Assembly: GCA_965240325.2 (NCBI GenBank)
Contig: OZ251233.1
Span: 2,046,001 to 2,110,000, forward strand
Source: Rebecca billardiae RCC1528
Taxonomy: Eukaryota; Haptophyta
Length of the DNA stretch: 64,000 nucleotides
Direction of reading: 5' to 3'
Shown: piece after piece, positions 1 through 9,976 of the stretch
Layout: the number at the start of each line of letters is the position of its first letter
Numbering within the stretch: the stretch's first letter is position 1
The notes under the pieces: model-generated
Told to the model about the DNA's origin: nothing
Database searches by the model: none
The model's input: the letters and a program-made list of their open reading frames with translations, nothing else
Position numbers and translations under genes: made by a program

Positions 1-1532
1 AAGGATTGATTGCCAAGTCGTCAGCCGACGACTGGGAAGTTGAGCCTGATGCTGCCCGCTGCCGGTTCGCGGGACGAATGACGAGCAGCCTATGGCCCGT
101 GAACCTGCTTCAGCTCCTAGAACTCTTCCAGACGTGGTGAGGATATCCCTCACGAACTCAGCCCTCTCGCGCTGACGCAGCGCGTCTTGCGGCCTGCTGC
201 GTGCCGCGAGCTATCGGACAGCGCGGCCCGCCGGCCGCGGGCCTTGGGCGGCGGGTCGACGGCTCCAGGCGGCTGCGGAGGACGCGGGGGCCGGTCGCAT
301 CCCGGCCAAGGCGTGGGCATCGGCTCGGCGGTTGGGCCCGTCAGCACGCCGGCAAGCGCTCTGATGCCACTCGAGACTGGCTGCCGAGCTGTCGCGCAAC
401 CGTGCCCGGCAAGACACGTGGGTCCGCGCCGAGCGTTCACCGGCCTCCGAACCCGCGCACGCCTACCAGCCCAGGGCCAGGGCACGCGCCGTCGAGCTGC
501 CCAGCCGCAAGCAGCTCGACAGCCCCGCTGTGTGCGCGCGCGCCTGCCGGTCCGTCTGCTGCCCGCTCGAGGGCGAGCACGCGGCGCCTCACCTGTCGAC
601 CACGACAGCGCGCCTCGCGTGCACACTCTGATGGCGAGGCCCGGGATCTGGGCAGGCGATGGCACTACCCGCGCCTCCGCCAAGTCTCGGCCTGGCCGAG
701 CCTGCCACAACGAGCAGCATGCACCACAGTCCGGCCGTCTCAGGTCACTGTCGTCGGCAGCCAGCATTCGCCGGGCGCGATGGCGCCGGACGCTCGCGCG
801 CGATCAAGGATTGATTGCCATCAAGTCGTCAGCCGTCGACTGGGAAGCTGAGCCTGATGCTGCCCGCTGCCGGGTCGCGGGACGAATAACGAGCAGCCTA
901 CGGTCCGTGAACCTGCGTTAGCTCCTAGAACGCTTTCAGACGTGGTGAGGATCTCCCTCACGACCTCAGCCCTCTCGCGCTGACGCAGCGCGTCCGCTGC
1001 CACTCTACGGCCCTGCTTCCTGCTGCGTGCCGCGAGCTCTCGGACAGCCCGGCCCGCCGGCCGCGGGCCGTGGGCAGCGGGTCGACGGCTCCAGGCGGCT
1101 GCGGAGGACGCGGAGGCCGGTCGCATCCCGGCCAAGGCGTGGGCATCGGCCCGGCGGCTGAGCCCGCCAGCACGCCGGCAAGCGCTCTGATGCCACTCAG
1201 CCTCGAGACTGGCTGCAGAGCTGTCGCGCAACCGTGCCCGGCAAGACACGTGGGTCCGCGCCGAGCGTTCACCGGCCTCCGAACCCGCGCACGCCTCCCA
1301 GACCAGGGCCAGGGCATGCGCCGTCGATCTAACCAGCCGGAAGCAGCTCGACAGCCCCGCTGTGTGCGCGCGCGCCTGCCGGTATGTCCGCTGCCCGCTC
1401 GAGGGCGAGCACGCGGCGCCTCACCTGTCGACCACGACAGCGCGCCTCGCGTGCACACTCTGACGGCGAGGCCCGGGATCTGGGCAGGCGATGGCACTAC
1501 CCGCGCCTCCGCCAAGTCTCGGCCTGGCCGAG
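1..1532. repeat. Two-copy 0.8-kb direct repeat
   Basis: Bases 1-700 and 806-1532 are copies of one sequence, both starting AAGGATTGATTGCC and both losing similarity just after GGCCTGGCCGAG. The copies differ by scattered substitutions and small indels, for example extra bases near 1008-1020 and 1198-1203 in copy 2. Bases 701-805 are unique spacer. Open frames run through both copies on both strands, but none resembles a known protein and they are typical of GC-rich DNA. The window edge coincides with the start of a copy, so further copies may lie to the left. Confidence 0.85.
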
Positions 1533-1842
1533 GGGCACAACACCGGCCGAGCCCTCGGCCCGGCGCGCCGCCGCCAGCCTGTGCTGAAAAGCCCAAGCCG
1601 TGCGCGGCAGGCCTGCGCGTGCGAGCGGCGATGGGCGTGGGCGGCGTTGCGCGGCGCGAAGTGGGCCAGGGGCATGTCAGCCTCGACTTCGCCGCGTCGC
1701 GCGCGGCCGAGCGCGCGCTCTGCGCGCGGGGCGCGCGACGCGAGGCGGGCGCTCGCGCACGCACGCGGCCATCCCATCCAGCGCCAACGGGCGGCGCCAG
1801 CGGAGGGACTTCACTCGTCGAACGTGTGAAGGTCCCTCGAGA

Positions 1843-1877
1843 CGTGTGAAGGTCCCAGTGGGAGGGACCTTCACACG
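1843..1877. repeat. Perfect 14-bp-stem hairpin
   Basis: CGTGTGAAGGTCCC at 1843-1856 is perfectly complementary to 1864-1877, with a 7-nt loop. A further direct copy of GTGTGAAGGTCCC lies at about 1824-1836. The surrounding 1533-1977 holds no gene I can recognise. Confidence 0.8.
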
Positions 1878-2073
1878 AGTCCGAGTTCGGCCGTGCTCCC
1901 TCGGCCGAAGCCCTGGCCGGGCTCGATTTCGGTGGAGTGGCCTCGGTTGGTTCCCGTGCCCTCATCTGCTTTTTTTTGGCTTCATCCGGTTGCCACATTA
2001 AGCCTTGACCACCTGCCACATTAAGGGCCCCGCGACCGGCTACCACATTAAGGCGACCGGCTGCCACATTAAT

Positions 2074-2118
2074 CTCGCCTGCCTGAGCTGTGTGCGTCTC
2101 TTATTCTTAGTAAACTGT
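2074..2118 (+). repeat. Copy of 45-bp dispersed repeat (solo TIR)
   Basis: This starts CTCGCCTGCCTGAGCTGTGT and ends TTCTTAGTAAACTGTA. The same 45-mer recurs at 9746-9789, 33627-33671 (inverted) and 33771-33815, with a diverged form at 34460-34533. This copy lies inside the left part of the 1978-4381 element and has no partner in inverted orientation nearby, so it looks like a solo end. Confidence 0.8.
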
Positions 2119-3824
2119 AAGGATCCGCGCCAACGCTCGCACGGCCACCGACACGCCACGCGCGGAGCGATGCGCCGATGGTCTTCGGCTCGGTCGCAAC
2201 GTCCTGAACCGCGCTGGCCTGTTCAGTCGCCCTTTGCTCGACGCAGTCGTGCACTGGCCGGTGGAGGCAGTGGCGCCGGGCGTCGGGAAGCACTTCGAGT
2301 TCCTCGGTGAGGCTGGCGAGCCCGCGCCCGACAAGAAGTAGCGCGGCGGCGCGTGCGCGCCGTGCTCGCGGTGACGTACGTGCTGCTCGCGAAGGGAAAG
2401 CAGTTCAAGCAGGGACACCTCGAGCACTCGGCAGATTATCTCGCCTTGCTCGCCGCTGACGGCCAGCGTGCGAAGCGCGCTGCTGGCATACACGGCGTTG
2501 AGCAGGTCACCGTGCGAGAGTGCTCCGTCAGACCCGTGGCCAAGGCCCTTGTCGATCAGCTGCGCTGAAGGGCGCGCGCAAGAGTGCGTGATGGAGGTCA
2601 GTTCCAGGCAGGCTCCATGTTGGCTGCAGCGCTGCGTCTGCGCAGCATGCCCCCGCACGCGCGTCTGCACGCGCACGCCTGCGCTCAGCTGCAACTTGCG
2701 CTCGAGCTCAGCCTTGAGCGCGCTCAGCGTGCCCTTCAGCAGCTCGAGCGGTTCCTCCTAGCGCCACGCGTCCGCGTGGCGCCGCGAGTAGTTGCTTGTT
2801 CAGCGGCTGCACCTGCACCGCCGCGCGCTCGACGCTCGCCTCGACCACCTCCGCGCGCACGCGCTCGCCGACGCGCTCCAGGGACTGCTGCGTCAGCTCG
2901 TGCGCACAGTGGAGCGCCGGAGCGACACCTCCGCGCCATCCACCGCGCTTATCGCCTGGCTGGGCGCTATGGAGAGCTACACGCGCGCCGGGGGCGCGAG
3001 CCCGACGACGCATTCGCAGTTCACCTCGCTGTACGACGAACGCCACCTCGAGCGCACGAGCGCATGCGTCTGCAGCGGGAGCACCGACGGCCGCTCCGGT
3101 AGGCTCGCCGCCGACTTCCCCAGTAGTAACCAGCAGATCAAAGTCGTCTTCGGTAGCGCGCGAGGCTCGCTACAATACGGTGATGCTACACCACATGGTT
3201 TGCGTCACACGCAGCACCACATGGGTGGCCGGCAGCGGCGTACCATCGGCTGAGCTGTTCCTGAGTCACTGTTCCTCTGCAGAGACGTGCGCGCGTCGAC
3301 GAGCACTTGCGCGCTCTGCGGCCTTCGGCACCTTGACACCTTGACATCATTGCGCGTGCGCATGACAGGCGCGGATGGTTGCGCACTTGCGTGTCCGTCG
3401 GCGGCGCGCACGATCCGCGAGCACCGTCCGCCGGGGCCTTGCCATTGTCGACCTTGGACGGCGCACGGCGCACCGCGGCGCGCTCGCGGCCTTCGGTCGG
3501 GTAGCCCTCGCTGGACATGTGCTGGCCTCTGTTGCTCCGCTGCTCATCGGACCGGGTGCCAATCAGTGGCCCACAATTGACGACCCGTGCGCCTGCCCCG
3601 CATGCTCGCACACGGGATGACGCAGCCTGGAGCCACCCCGGTCGAGATTTCGGGATGTCAAAGCAGTGGCCGAGCATGCGCTCAAGCGCTCTCATCCTCA
3701 TGGAGCGTGACCTCTACCGTTCTACCGTCTGAGCGTCTGCCGTCACAGGAGTCGGACAAGTCCCCAAAGCTGGGTGCAACCAGTCCCTCGGGAGTAGCCG
3801 CCAGGCCTCCCGCCACCACCGCAG

Positions 3825-4215
3825 CCGCGCCGCCCAGGGTTGTGAGTCCTGGGATGACCCGGGGTGGTCAGGCTGGCGCGCACGCTCGCGGAACCTTGGA
3901 ACCCGCGCTCCCGCGCTGCGTCGCGTGTCACCCCTCGATCGCCGCCCCACCGCCACCTCTTCCCTCCCATCACCACCTCTTCCTCGACATCCTCGGCCTT
4001 CGCCGCAGCACCGACGCCCCGCGCGCGGCCGCTGTGGCAGCGGGCGATCAGCGTGCGCTGCGCCGCCGCGCCGCCGCGCCGCCCAGAGTTGTGCAGCGCG
4101 GCCTGTGAGTCCTGCGAGCTGCCCTGTGTGGTCAGGCTGGTACGCACGCTCGCTAACGCTTCGAACACGCGCTGCATAGCGTGTCGCCCCTCGATCGCCG
4201 CCCCACCGCCGCGTT
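3825..4215. repeat. Imperfect direct repeat of about 130 bp inside TIR element
   Basis: About 3828-3955 and about 4075-4210 share blocks in the same order: GCCGCGCCGCCCAG, GTGAGTCCTG, TGGTCAGGCTGG, CGCACGCTCGC and CCCTCGATCGCCGCCCCACC. The copies have diverged by substitutions and indels. No coding function was recognised. Confidence 0.65.
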
Positions 4216-4479
4216 TTCCTCCACGCACGGCGGCCGTCGCCGCAGCACGAGAGCCCCGCGCGCGGGCAGCGCGCGTTAATGTGGTGGCGGGATCCTTAAT
4301 GTGGCAGTGGTCAACCGGCTGCCACATTAAGGCTTAATGTGGTGGCGGGATTCGGCTTAATGTGGTAACCGGCTGAAGTCCTTTTTTTTAGTCGGCTGAA
4401 TATCCGCGTCCGCCGCCATCATTCTGTCGTCGGCGCACTAGCTGAGACACCTGGACGCGATCCACGTCGTCGCGCCGCC

Positions 4480-5946
4480 ATGGTGCTCGTCGATCACACC
4501 GAGCGCGGCGTCGCCGCGGAGCTCGTGCACTTCCTCGCGCCGTACATGAACGGTGCGCCCGCGAGTGACGAGCCGCCAACGACTGGACCTGCCGGCGCGC
4601 TCGCCGGCCGCGCGGCGAAGCTCGCCGACAACGCCTCGGACGCCCCGGCCGTGCTGCGCGAGCTCACGGCCGCGCTCGGCAAGCACGCGTCCGACATCCC
4701 AGAGGAGGAGATGCTGCACGCATACACGCTGATGTGGGACGTCATCAGTGCGAACGCCCCAGCAGACGCGTCCAATCTCGCGCGCGACCTCGCCAAGCAG
4801 CTCGTGGCCGACCTCGCTGCCAAGCCAGCCGACCGGCCGGCGTCCCGCCTTGCAGCGTACGCGCGCGCGCTCCGCCTGCAGCTGCGGCGCCGGGGTCGCA
4901 CGCGGGCGGCGCAGGGCGGGCGGCGCATGTGCGCCGTCGCGTGCGTGCGTGCCTCGCCCGGCAGGGTTGGGCACAGCGCCCGCCACCGCGCGGGGCTCTG
5001 TGCGCCGCCTCTCGTGCGGGCCACTCTCTCTCACCGCCTGGCACGCCCGCCCGCCGTGTGCGTGTGTCGCGCGCGCGGTTCGCGACCGCGCAGCATCGTC
5101 GCGCTCTACGACCGGGTGGGCAAGGCGAACCCGGCGTGGCGGTACGAGCTGCTCCTCGTGCTCATCAAGTTCGCCGGCGAGAGCAGGCAGCTGCGCGCGC
5201 TGCCCAGCCCGGCCGAGGTCGAGCGCTGGCTCGCGCACTGGGGCTCAGACAAGGCCGAGCGGATCGCCGTGTACGACGCGGCGTGCGCGTGCAGCGCGGC
5301 GTGCGGCGCGGGCGACGACGAGACGCAGGCGTGGCTGCTGCTGCTGCTGCGCGAGTGCGACGGCGGCGACGCCAAGCTGCTCGGCGCGCACGCCAAGCAG
5401 GCGCTCGCCGCGGTCGGCGGCGCGCTCCGAAGCCCAAGCTTCCACCAGTACGACACGCTCGCCGAGCTCGACGTGGTCAAGCACCTGGCGCAGAGCGCGG
5501 AGCACAAGGGTGCGTTCGAGCTGCTGCGCATCTTCACCGAGGGCGGCGTGCCCGAGTACACCGCCTTCGCGCAGAAGCAGCCCAAGGTGCTCGAGCAGCT
5601 CGGCCTCGAGCCCGCGCGCGCGCTCGGCAAGATGCGTCTGCTGTCACTGGTCACGCTCGGGCACGCGGTCATGGCGACGGCGTCGCGGGAGACGAGCTTC
5701 GAGAAGGCGGCCGAGGCGACGGGCGTGGGCGCGGACGAGGTGGAGCTGCTCGTGCTCGACGCGATCTCCGCGGGGCTGCTCGAGGCGCGCATCGACGAGC
5801 TGCACCGCACCATCCGCGTGACGCGCGCCATGCACCGCACGTTTGGGCCGGCGCAGTGGAAGGCTCTGGGCCGCGAGCTGGGCGAATGGCGCACGCACGT
5901 GCAGGCGCTGCTCGAGGTGATCGGCACCGCGCCCGTCGCCGTGTGA
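4480..5946 (+). CDS. EIF3M: Translation initiation factor eIF3 subunit M
   Basis: A PCI-domain subunit of the eIF3 complex, which acts in cytoplasmic translation initiation. The model has two exons, 4480-4856 and 5094-5946, with a 237-bp GT-AG intron (GTACGCGCGCGC...CGCGCAG). It encodes 409 aa; the human protein has 374. The intron length is a multiple of three and has no stop, so the frame reads through it, but the inserted Arg-rich stretch is absent from the family. The C-terminal half matches eIF3m: GKMRLLSLVTLGHAV (start of the winged-helix part of PCI), then VGADEVELLVLDAISAGLLE, then HRTFGPAQWKALGREL, equivalent to HRTFGKQQWQQL in animals. ATG 4480 is the first in frame, in CCGCCATGG context. 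The TIR element ends 98 bp upstream, leaving little room for a native promoter. Confidence 0.9.
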   Translation: MVLVDHTERGVAAELVHFLAPYMNGAPASDEPPTTGPAGALAGRAAKLADNASDAPAVLRELTAALGKHASDIPEEEMLHAYTLMWDVISANAPADASNLARDLAKQLVADLAAKPADRPASRLAAYARALRLQLRRRGRTRAAQGGRRMCAVACVRASPGRVGHSARHRAGLCAPPLVRATLSHRLARPPAVCVCRARGSRPRSIVALYDRVGKANPAWRYELLLVLIKFAGESRQLRALPSPAEVERWLAHWGSDKAERIAVYDAACACSAACGAGDDETQAWLLLLLRECDGGDAKLLGAHAKQALAAVGGALRSPSFHQYDTLAELDVVKHLAQSAEHKGAFELLRIFTEGGVPEYTAFAQKQPKVLEQLGLEPARALGKMRLLSLVTLGHAVMATASRETSFEKAAEATGVGADEVELLVLDAISAGLLEARIDELHRTIRVTRAMHRTFGPAQWKALGRELGEWRTHVQALLEVIGTAPVAV

Positions 5947-7175
5947 GCGCGGCGCGCGCGCCTCCGCGCACGCCGCACCTCGCGCACGCCGCACGGTGCA
6001 GCCGACGCCACCCCGCCCGCCGCCTGGGCGCGAGAGCCGCTGACGGGAGCGAGGCCTGGGCGCGCGGGCCGATCGCCGGTGCCGGTGAGACTGAGTGGTA
6101 CACTACCCACCACCGCCTCCTCGGCGCGTCCACGGCCAGCGCGGGGCCGGCGCACGCGAGTGCGCCGACCCGTGATTGCCTACACAGGTCGCCGCAAAAC
6201 GACCGGGCGATGGCGGTGTGCCCTGGGGACGGCGGTTTTGGGCGCGGCCCCTTTGGGGCTGCCGCGTCACGTCCGGTTGGCCCAGCGCACTCCGTGACCC
6301 GACTTGGAGTCGTCCATAGACCAAGCACCCTGGCGGTGCGTGGCGCGTGCGGCAATGCAGAACGACTGAGTCTAACTACCGACTACTGTCACGGCGATCT
6401 GAATTCGTCCCTTACTGATAATGACACTGCCGGACCGTAGACAGCCGGTCGTTACTTGAGACTGCTGACTAGTGACTGACGGAGTAGACCTCGGATAGGC
6501 GGATACTCTCTGATTTCCGATCCGGAATTTTTAATATACATATATATACTAAATACAAAATAATATTTAAATAATAAATCGATTCCCCTACCCGTGTCAG
6601 AGTATATTATTAGAATAGATCGACACGCAGGCTTGAATGATCGATACATATCGGACGGCGTCAGGACACTTAGGACTACACTTATTGCATGACAGGCATG
6701 GCCATGCGGCATGCGGCGCGGGCCCATGCGCCGCGCGATCGGCCGACGGCATGATGATGAGGCCGATGGCAATGGCCGTGCCCGTGGCGATTATCGGGCG
6801 ATTGGGTCGTCATCATCCGAATTTTAAGCGGATGCTCATCAGAATGCTCCTACTGGCTACTCATAGTCCTAAGCACACGAATGATGATGCCAGGCTTGCG
6901 GGCCTCATCAGCCCTGAGCAGTCTGACTGCATCAGACTATGCAGTCACGAGCTGGCGCTTGACGTGGTCGGGGGCGGTGAGGCGGTCGCCCGCGGTCCCG
7001 GTCCGCGGTGGGCACGACCGCGGGCCGCGCGCGCGTGGCGCGGACCGGGACTTGGTTCAGGTCAGCTTCGTGAGCTTGGACCTTGGTGCAGCCAGCCGGA
7101 CTTTTCGATTTTGCCGCTTCCCCGGCGTGGTCCGGTAGCTTCGCTCGAGTGAACGTACGTCGCGCCGTGGCCGGC
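5947..7175. other. Intergenic region, no gene seen
   Basis: 1.2 kb between eIF3m and the GH1 gene, both on plus. 6520-6620 is AT-rich and contrasts with the GC-rich genes. Small open frames over 6079-6440 have no recognisable protein features. Confidence 0.6.
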
Positions 7176-9356
7176 ATGCGGCGCGCCTCCCGACTGCTGG
7201 CGGCGGCGCTGCTCGCGCATGCCCGCGCGTCCGAGGCGGCGGAGGTGGCGGCAAAGCTCGCGTACCGCGGCCCCCTCGATGAGTCCGTCACGACCCACCG
7301 CTGCAACATGTCGCGCGGCGAGGTCTTCAGCTCCGATCGGTGCGTGCGCGCCGAGCTGGCCGGCACGCCGAGTGAGCTCTACCTGCTGCCGCCGACGTGG
7401 AAGTTCGGCGTGGCGACGGCGTCGTATCAGGTCGAGGGCGGCGCCCGGGACGGCGGTCGCGGCCCCTCCATCTGGGACACGTTCTCGCACACGCCCGGGC
7501 GCACGGCCAAAGGCGCGACCGGCGACGTGGCGGTCGACCACTATCACCGCTGGCGCGAGGACTCGTCGCTCATCGCGGCGCTCGGCGTGCACTACTACCG
7601 GCTGAGCATCGCGTGGCCGCGCGTGATGCCCGACGGATACACGCTCAACCCCGAGGGGCTGCGCTTCTACCACGCGCTGCTCGACAAGCTGCTGGCGGCG
7701 GGCATTGAGCCGATGCTCACGCTATACCACTGGTGCGCGCGCGCGCGCACACCGGAGGCGCGCACGCGCGCGCCGCGCCGGAGGGCGGGCGGCGCGCTGA
7801 CGCGCCCACGCCGCCGCGGGCGCGCCGCCGCCCCTCCGCCGCAGGGACCTGCCGCAGGCGCTCGAGGACGCGGGCGGCTGGCGCAACAAGAGCATGATCG
7901 TGCCCGCGTTCACCGCGTACGCGCGCGCCATGTTTGGGGAGTTTGGGCGCAAGAGCAAGGACTGGGTGACGTTCAACGAGCCCGCGTCGTTCGTGTTCAT
8001 GGGGCTCGGCACCGGGCAGCACGCGCCGGGCCGGTGCTCCGACCGCGCGCGCTGCCCAGCCGGCAACTCGTCCACCGAGCCCTTCCTCGCCGCGCACAAT
8101 GTGCTGCTCGCACACGCGCGCACGTATGAGCTGCTGCGCGGGCTGCGCGGCCCCGGGGGCTCGTGCGAGGGGTGCCGGCTGGCGATGGCGAACTGCCTGC
8201 AGTGGTCGCAGCCGATGGACCTGGGCAGCGACGCCGACTGGCGCGCCGCCGAGCGGCGCATGGAGGCCGAGATCGGCATCTGGTACGACCCGCTCATCCT
8301 CGGCCACTGGCCGGCCGTCGTGCAGCGGGCGGTTGGAGACCGCCTGCCGCCGTTCAGCGAGGAGGAGGCGGCGCTGCTCAAGGGGTCTGTGGACTACGTC
8401 GGGCTGAACTACTACACGTCGCACTTCGTGCGCGCGCGGATGGAGTACGCCAACGACGCGGACACCGGCCAGTACACCGAGCCCGACCAGCCGGGGCGCG
8501 ACGAGGTCGTGCAGCGCGACCACGACGGCACGCCGGTCGGTGCGGTCGGCGGCGGCGCGGGCTGGGTGATGGCGACGCCTGGCGGCCTGCGCTCGGTGCT
8601 CGTGTGGCTCTCGATGCGCTACGGCCCCGAGCTCGAGGTGTACATCCTCGAGTCGGGCTGCCCCGCCCCCGCCGAGTCCGACCCGTCGTCCCCCGAGCGC
8701 GCGCAGCTCGACGACCAGTGGCGCATCGCGTACCTATTTGAGTACCTCCGCGCGGCCGCGCAGGCGCGGCTGTATGACGGGGTGAACGTGCAGGGCTACT
8801 TTGTCTGGTCGCTGCTGGACAACTACGAGTGTGCGTGCGCGCGCGGGCGTGCGCGCGCGCGGCCGCCGCGCCGCGCACGCGCCCACCGCCGCGCGCCGCG
8901 CGTCCGCCCCGCGCCCGCGCCACAGGGGCGGAGGGCTATGACTCCCGGTTCGGGATTGTGCGCGTCGACTATGAGCGAGACCTGCGGCGCATCCCGAAGG
9001 CGTCCTTCCACTGGTACCAGGCGGTGATCCAGTCGGTGCGCGCGCGGCTGGGTGCGCGCGCGGCGGAGCGGAGGGCCGCGGGTGACGAGCCGGGCGCCGC
9101 GCCGCGGCTGCTCGCGCCCGGCGCGGCGCCGCCCGCGAGCGGGCCGGCAGGGGGCGGCAGCACCGCACGGCATGCGCTGCGCTGGGCGGCGACGGCCGCA
9201 GCCGCTGCCGCCTGCTTTGCCCTCGGGGCGGCGTATGGACGCGGCGCTCGCGCGGGCGCCACGCGTGCTCCGGAGGGCCGATTCGCTGGCGACGGCGAGC
9301 TCGCGCAGCGCCTCGTCGCTCGGCAGCCTGCCGCCTGGGCCACGTCGGAGCTGTGA
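7176..9356 (+). CDS. Glycoside hydrolase family 1 (beta-glucosidase-like), membrane-anchored
   Basis: A retaining beta-glycosidase with signal peptide ([18 protein letters not shown]) and a C-terminal hydrophobic segment ([19 protein letters not shown]), so probably an extracytoplasmic catalytic domain held by one membrane anchor. Three exons, 7176-7732, 7845-8830 and 8926-9356, give 657 aa. Both introns are GT-AG and GC-rich and split Trp codons of conserved motifs: [12 protein letters not shown] and [17 protein letters not shown]1 landmarks are [13 protein letters not shown] near the N-terminus, WVTFNEP with acid/base Glu231, YVGLNYYTS, and YILESG with candidate nucleophile Glu455, where most members have TENG. 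The C-terminal [18 protein letters not shown] is typical of the family. Translation from 7083 is open but lacks an ATG that would keep the signal peptide at the front. Substrate cannot be told from the sequence. Confidence 0.9.
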
Positions 9357-9976
9357 CACGATCCGAGTAGCCATCAGGATCAGCCCGGCGGCTGCAGCGG
9401 TCGATCACTAAGCTAGGCACTAGCCGCAGCTTGGCGGAGCATCATCACCGCATGACCGCCGTCGCGGGCCGCATTCCTCATTCCTGGCCGCGCCCGCAGT
9501 GATGCCTGGCCGATGCCTCGCGCCGAGCGCCACTACGGCACTAGCCGTAGCGGCCACGGGCACGCGGCCCGCCGGGCCCCGCCCAATGGCCCATCCTCGA
9601 TCATCCTGCTTCTGACGCGTAGATGTAAACCACTACGATCGAATGATGCCGGAGCTAGTCTCATGACGGTGATTGGTCGTGCCATCATATGGTGGCGGCG
9701 GCAACGGCTGCCCACCGGCACCGTCCCGGACGGCTAACCGCCTATCTCGCCTGCCTGAGCTGTGTGCGTCTCGTATTCTTAGTAAACTGAATAACTGTAG
9801 TGTGCACGTGAAAATACATAGTAAACTGTGGCGGTGTCTTTGTGCAGTGTTGGATGGCGTTAATCACGCCTTAACCAAGTGTGCACGTTAAATCATAGTA
9901 AACTGTCGTCGTATTGTACCGGACTCCACCATCATCGTAGCGCCCTCGCTGCAGTCTGGACGCGAATCTCGCGACG
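9357..9976. other. Intergenic region with repeat-derived sequence
   Basis: 620 bp upstream of the isochorismatase-fold gene. 9357-9740 shows no gene. 9746-9906 carries a copy of the dispersed 45-bp repeat followed by two short related direct repeats that end in AGTAAACTGT. Confidence 0.6.
9746..9906 (+). repeat. 45-bp repeat copy plus two AGTAAACTGT direct repeats
   Basis: 9746-9789 matches the dispersed 45-mer with one change (CTCGTATTC for CTCTTATTC). It is followed by AGTGTGCACGTGAAAATACA and TAGTAAACTGT (9799-9829) and by AGTGTGCACGTTAAATCATA and GTAAACTGT (9878-9906). The last copy ends 70 bp before the downstream ATG, so this block may contribute to that gene's promoter. Confidence 0.7.

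Larger units (their letters stand above)
1978..4381. mobile_element. 2.4-kb TIR element (DNA transposon, probably non-autonomous)
   Basis: The left end (1978-2004) starts GGCTTCATCCGGTTGCC. The reverse complement of the right end (4354-4381) starts GGACTTCAGCCGGTTACC. Both continue into CCACATTAAGCC, giving about 27-bp terminal inverted repeats. Both ends are flanked by T8 (1970-1977 and 4382-4389), which fits an 8-bp target duplication, although a homopolymer is weak evidence. The motif YGCCACATTAA or its complement is repeated inside each end: at 1991, 2014, 2041 and 2062 on the left, and at about 4276, 4296, 4321, 4334 and 4358 on the right. Internal frames show no transposase I recognise. 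It ends 98 bp before the eIF3m start codon and probably supplies upstream sequence to that gene. An 8-bp duplication suggests a hAT-type or related superfamily, but the TIR sequence does not settle this. Confidence 0.7.

Noticed and set aside
4857-5093. Arg-rich insertion in eIF3m as a novel domain
   Set aside because: It has GT-AG borders in matching phase and removing it restores the family alignment, so it is an intron.
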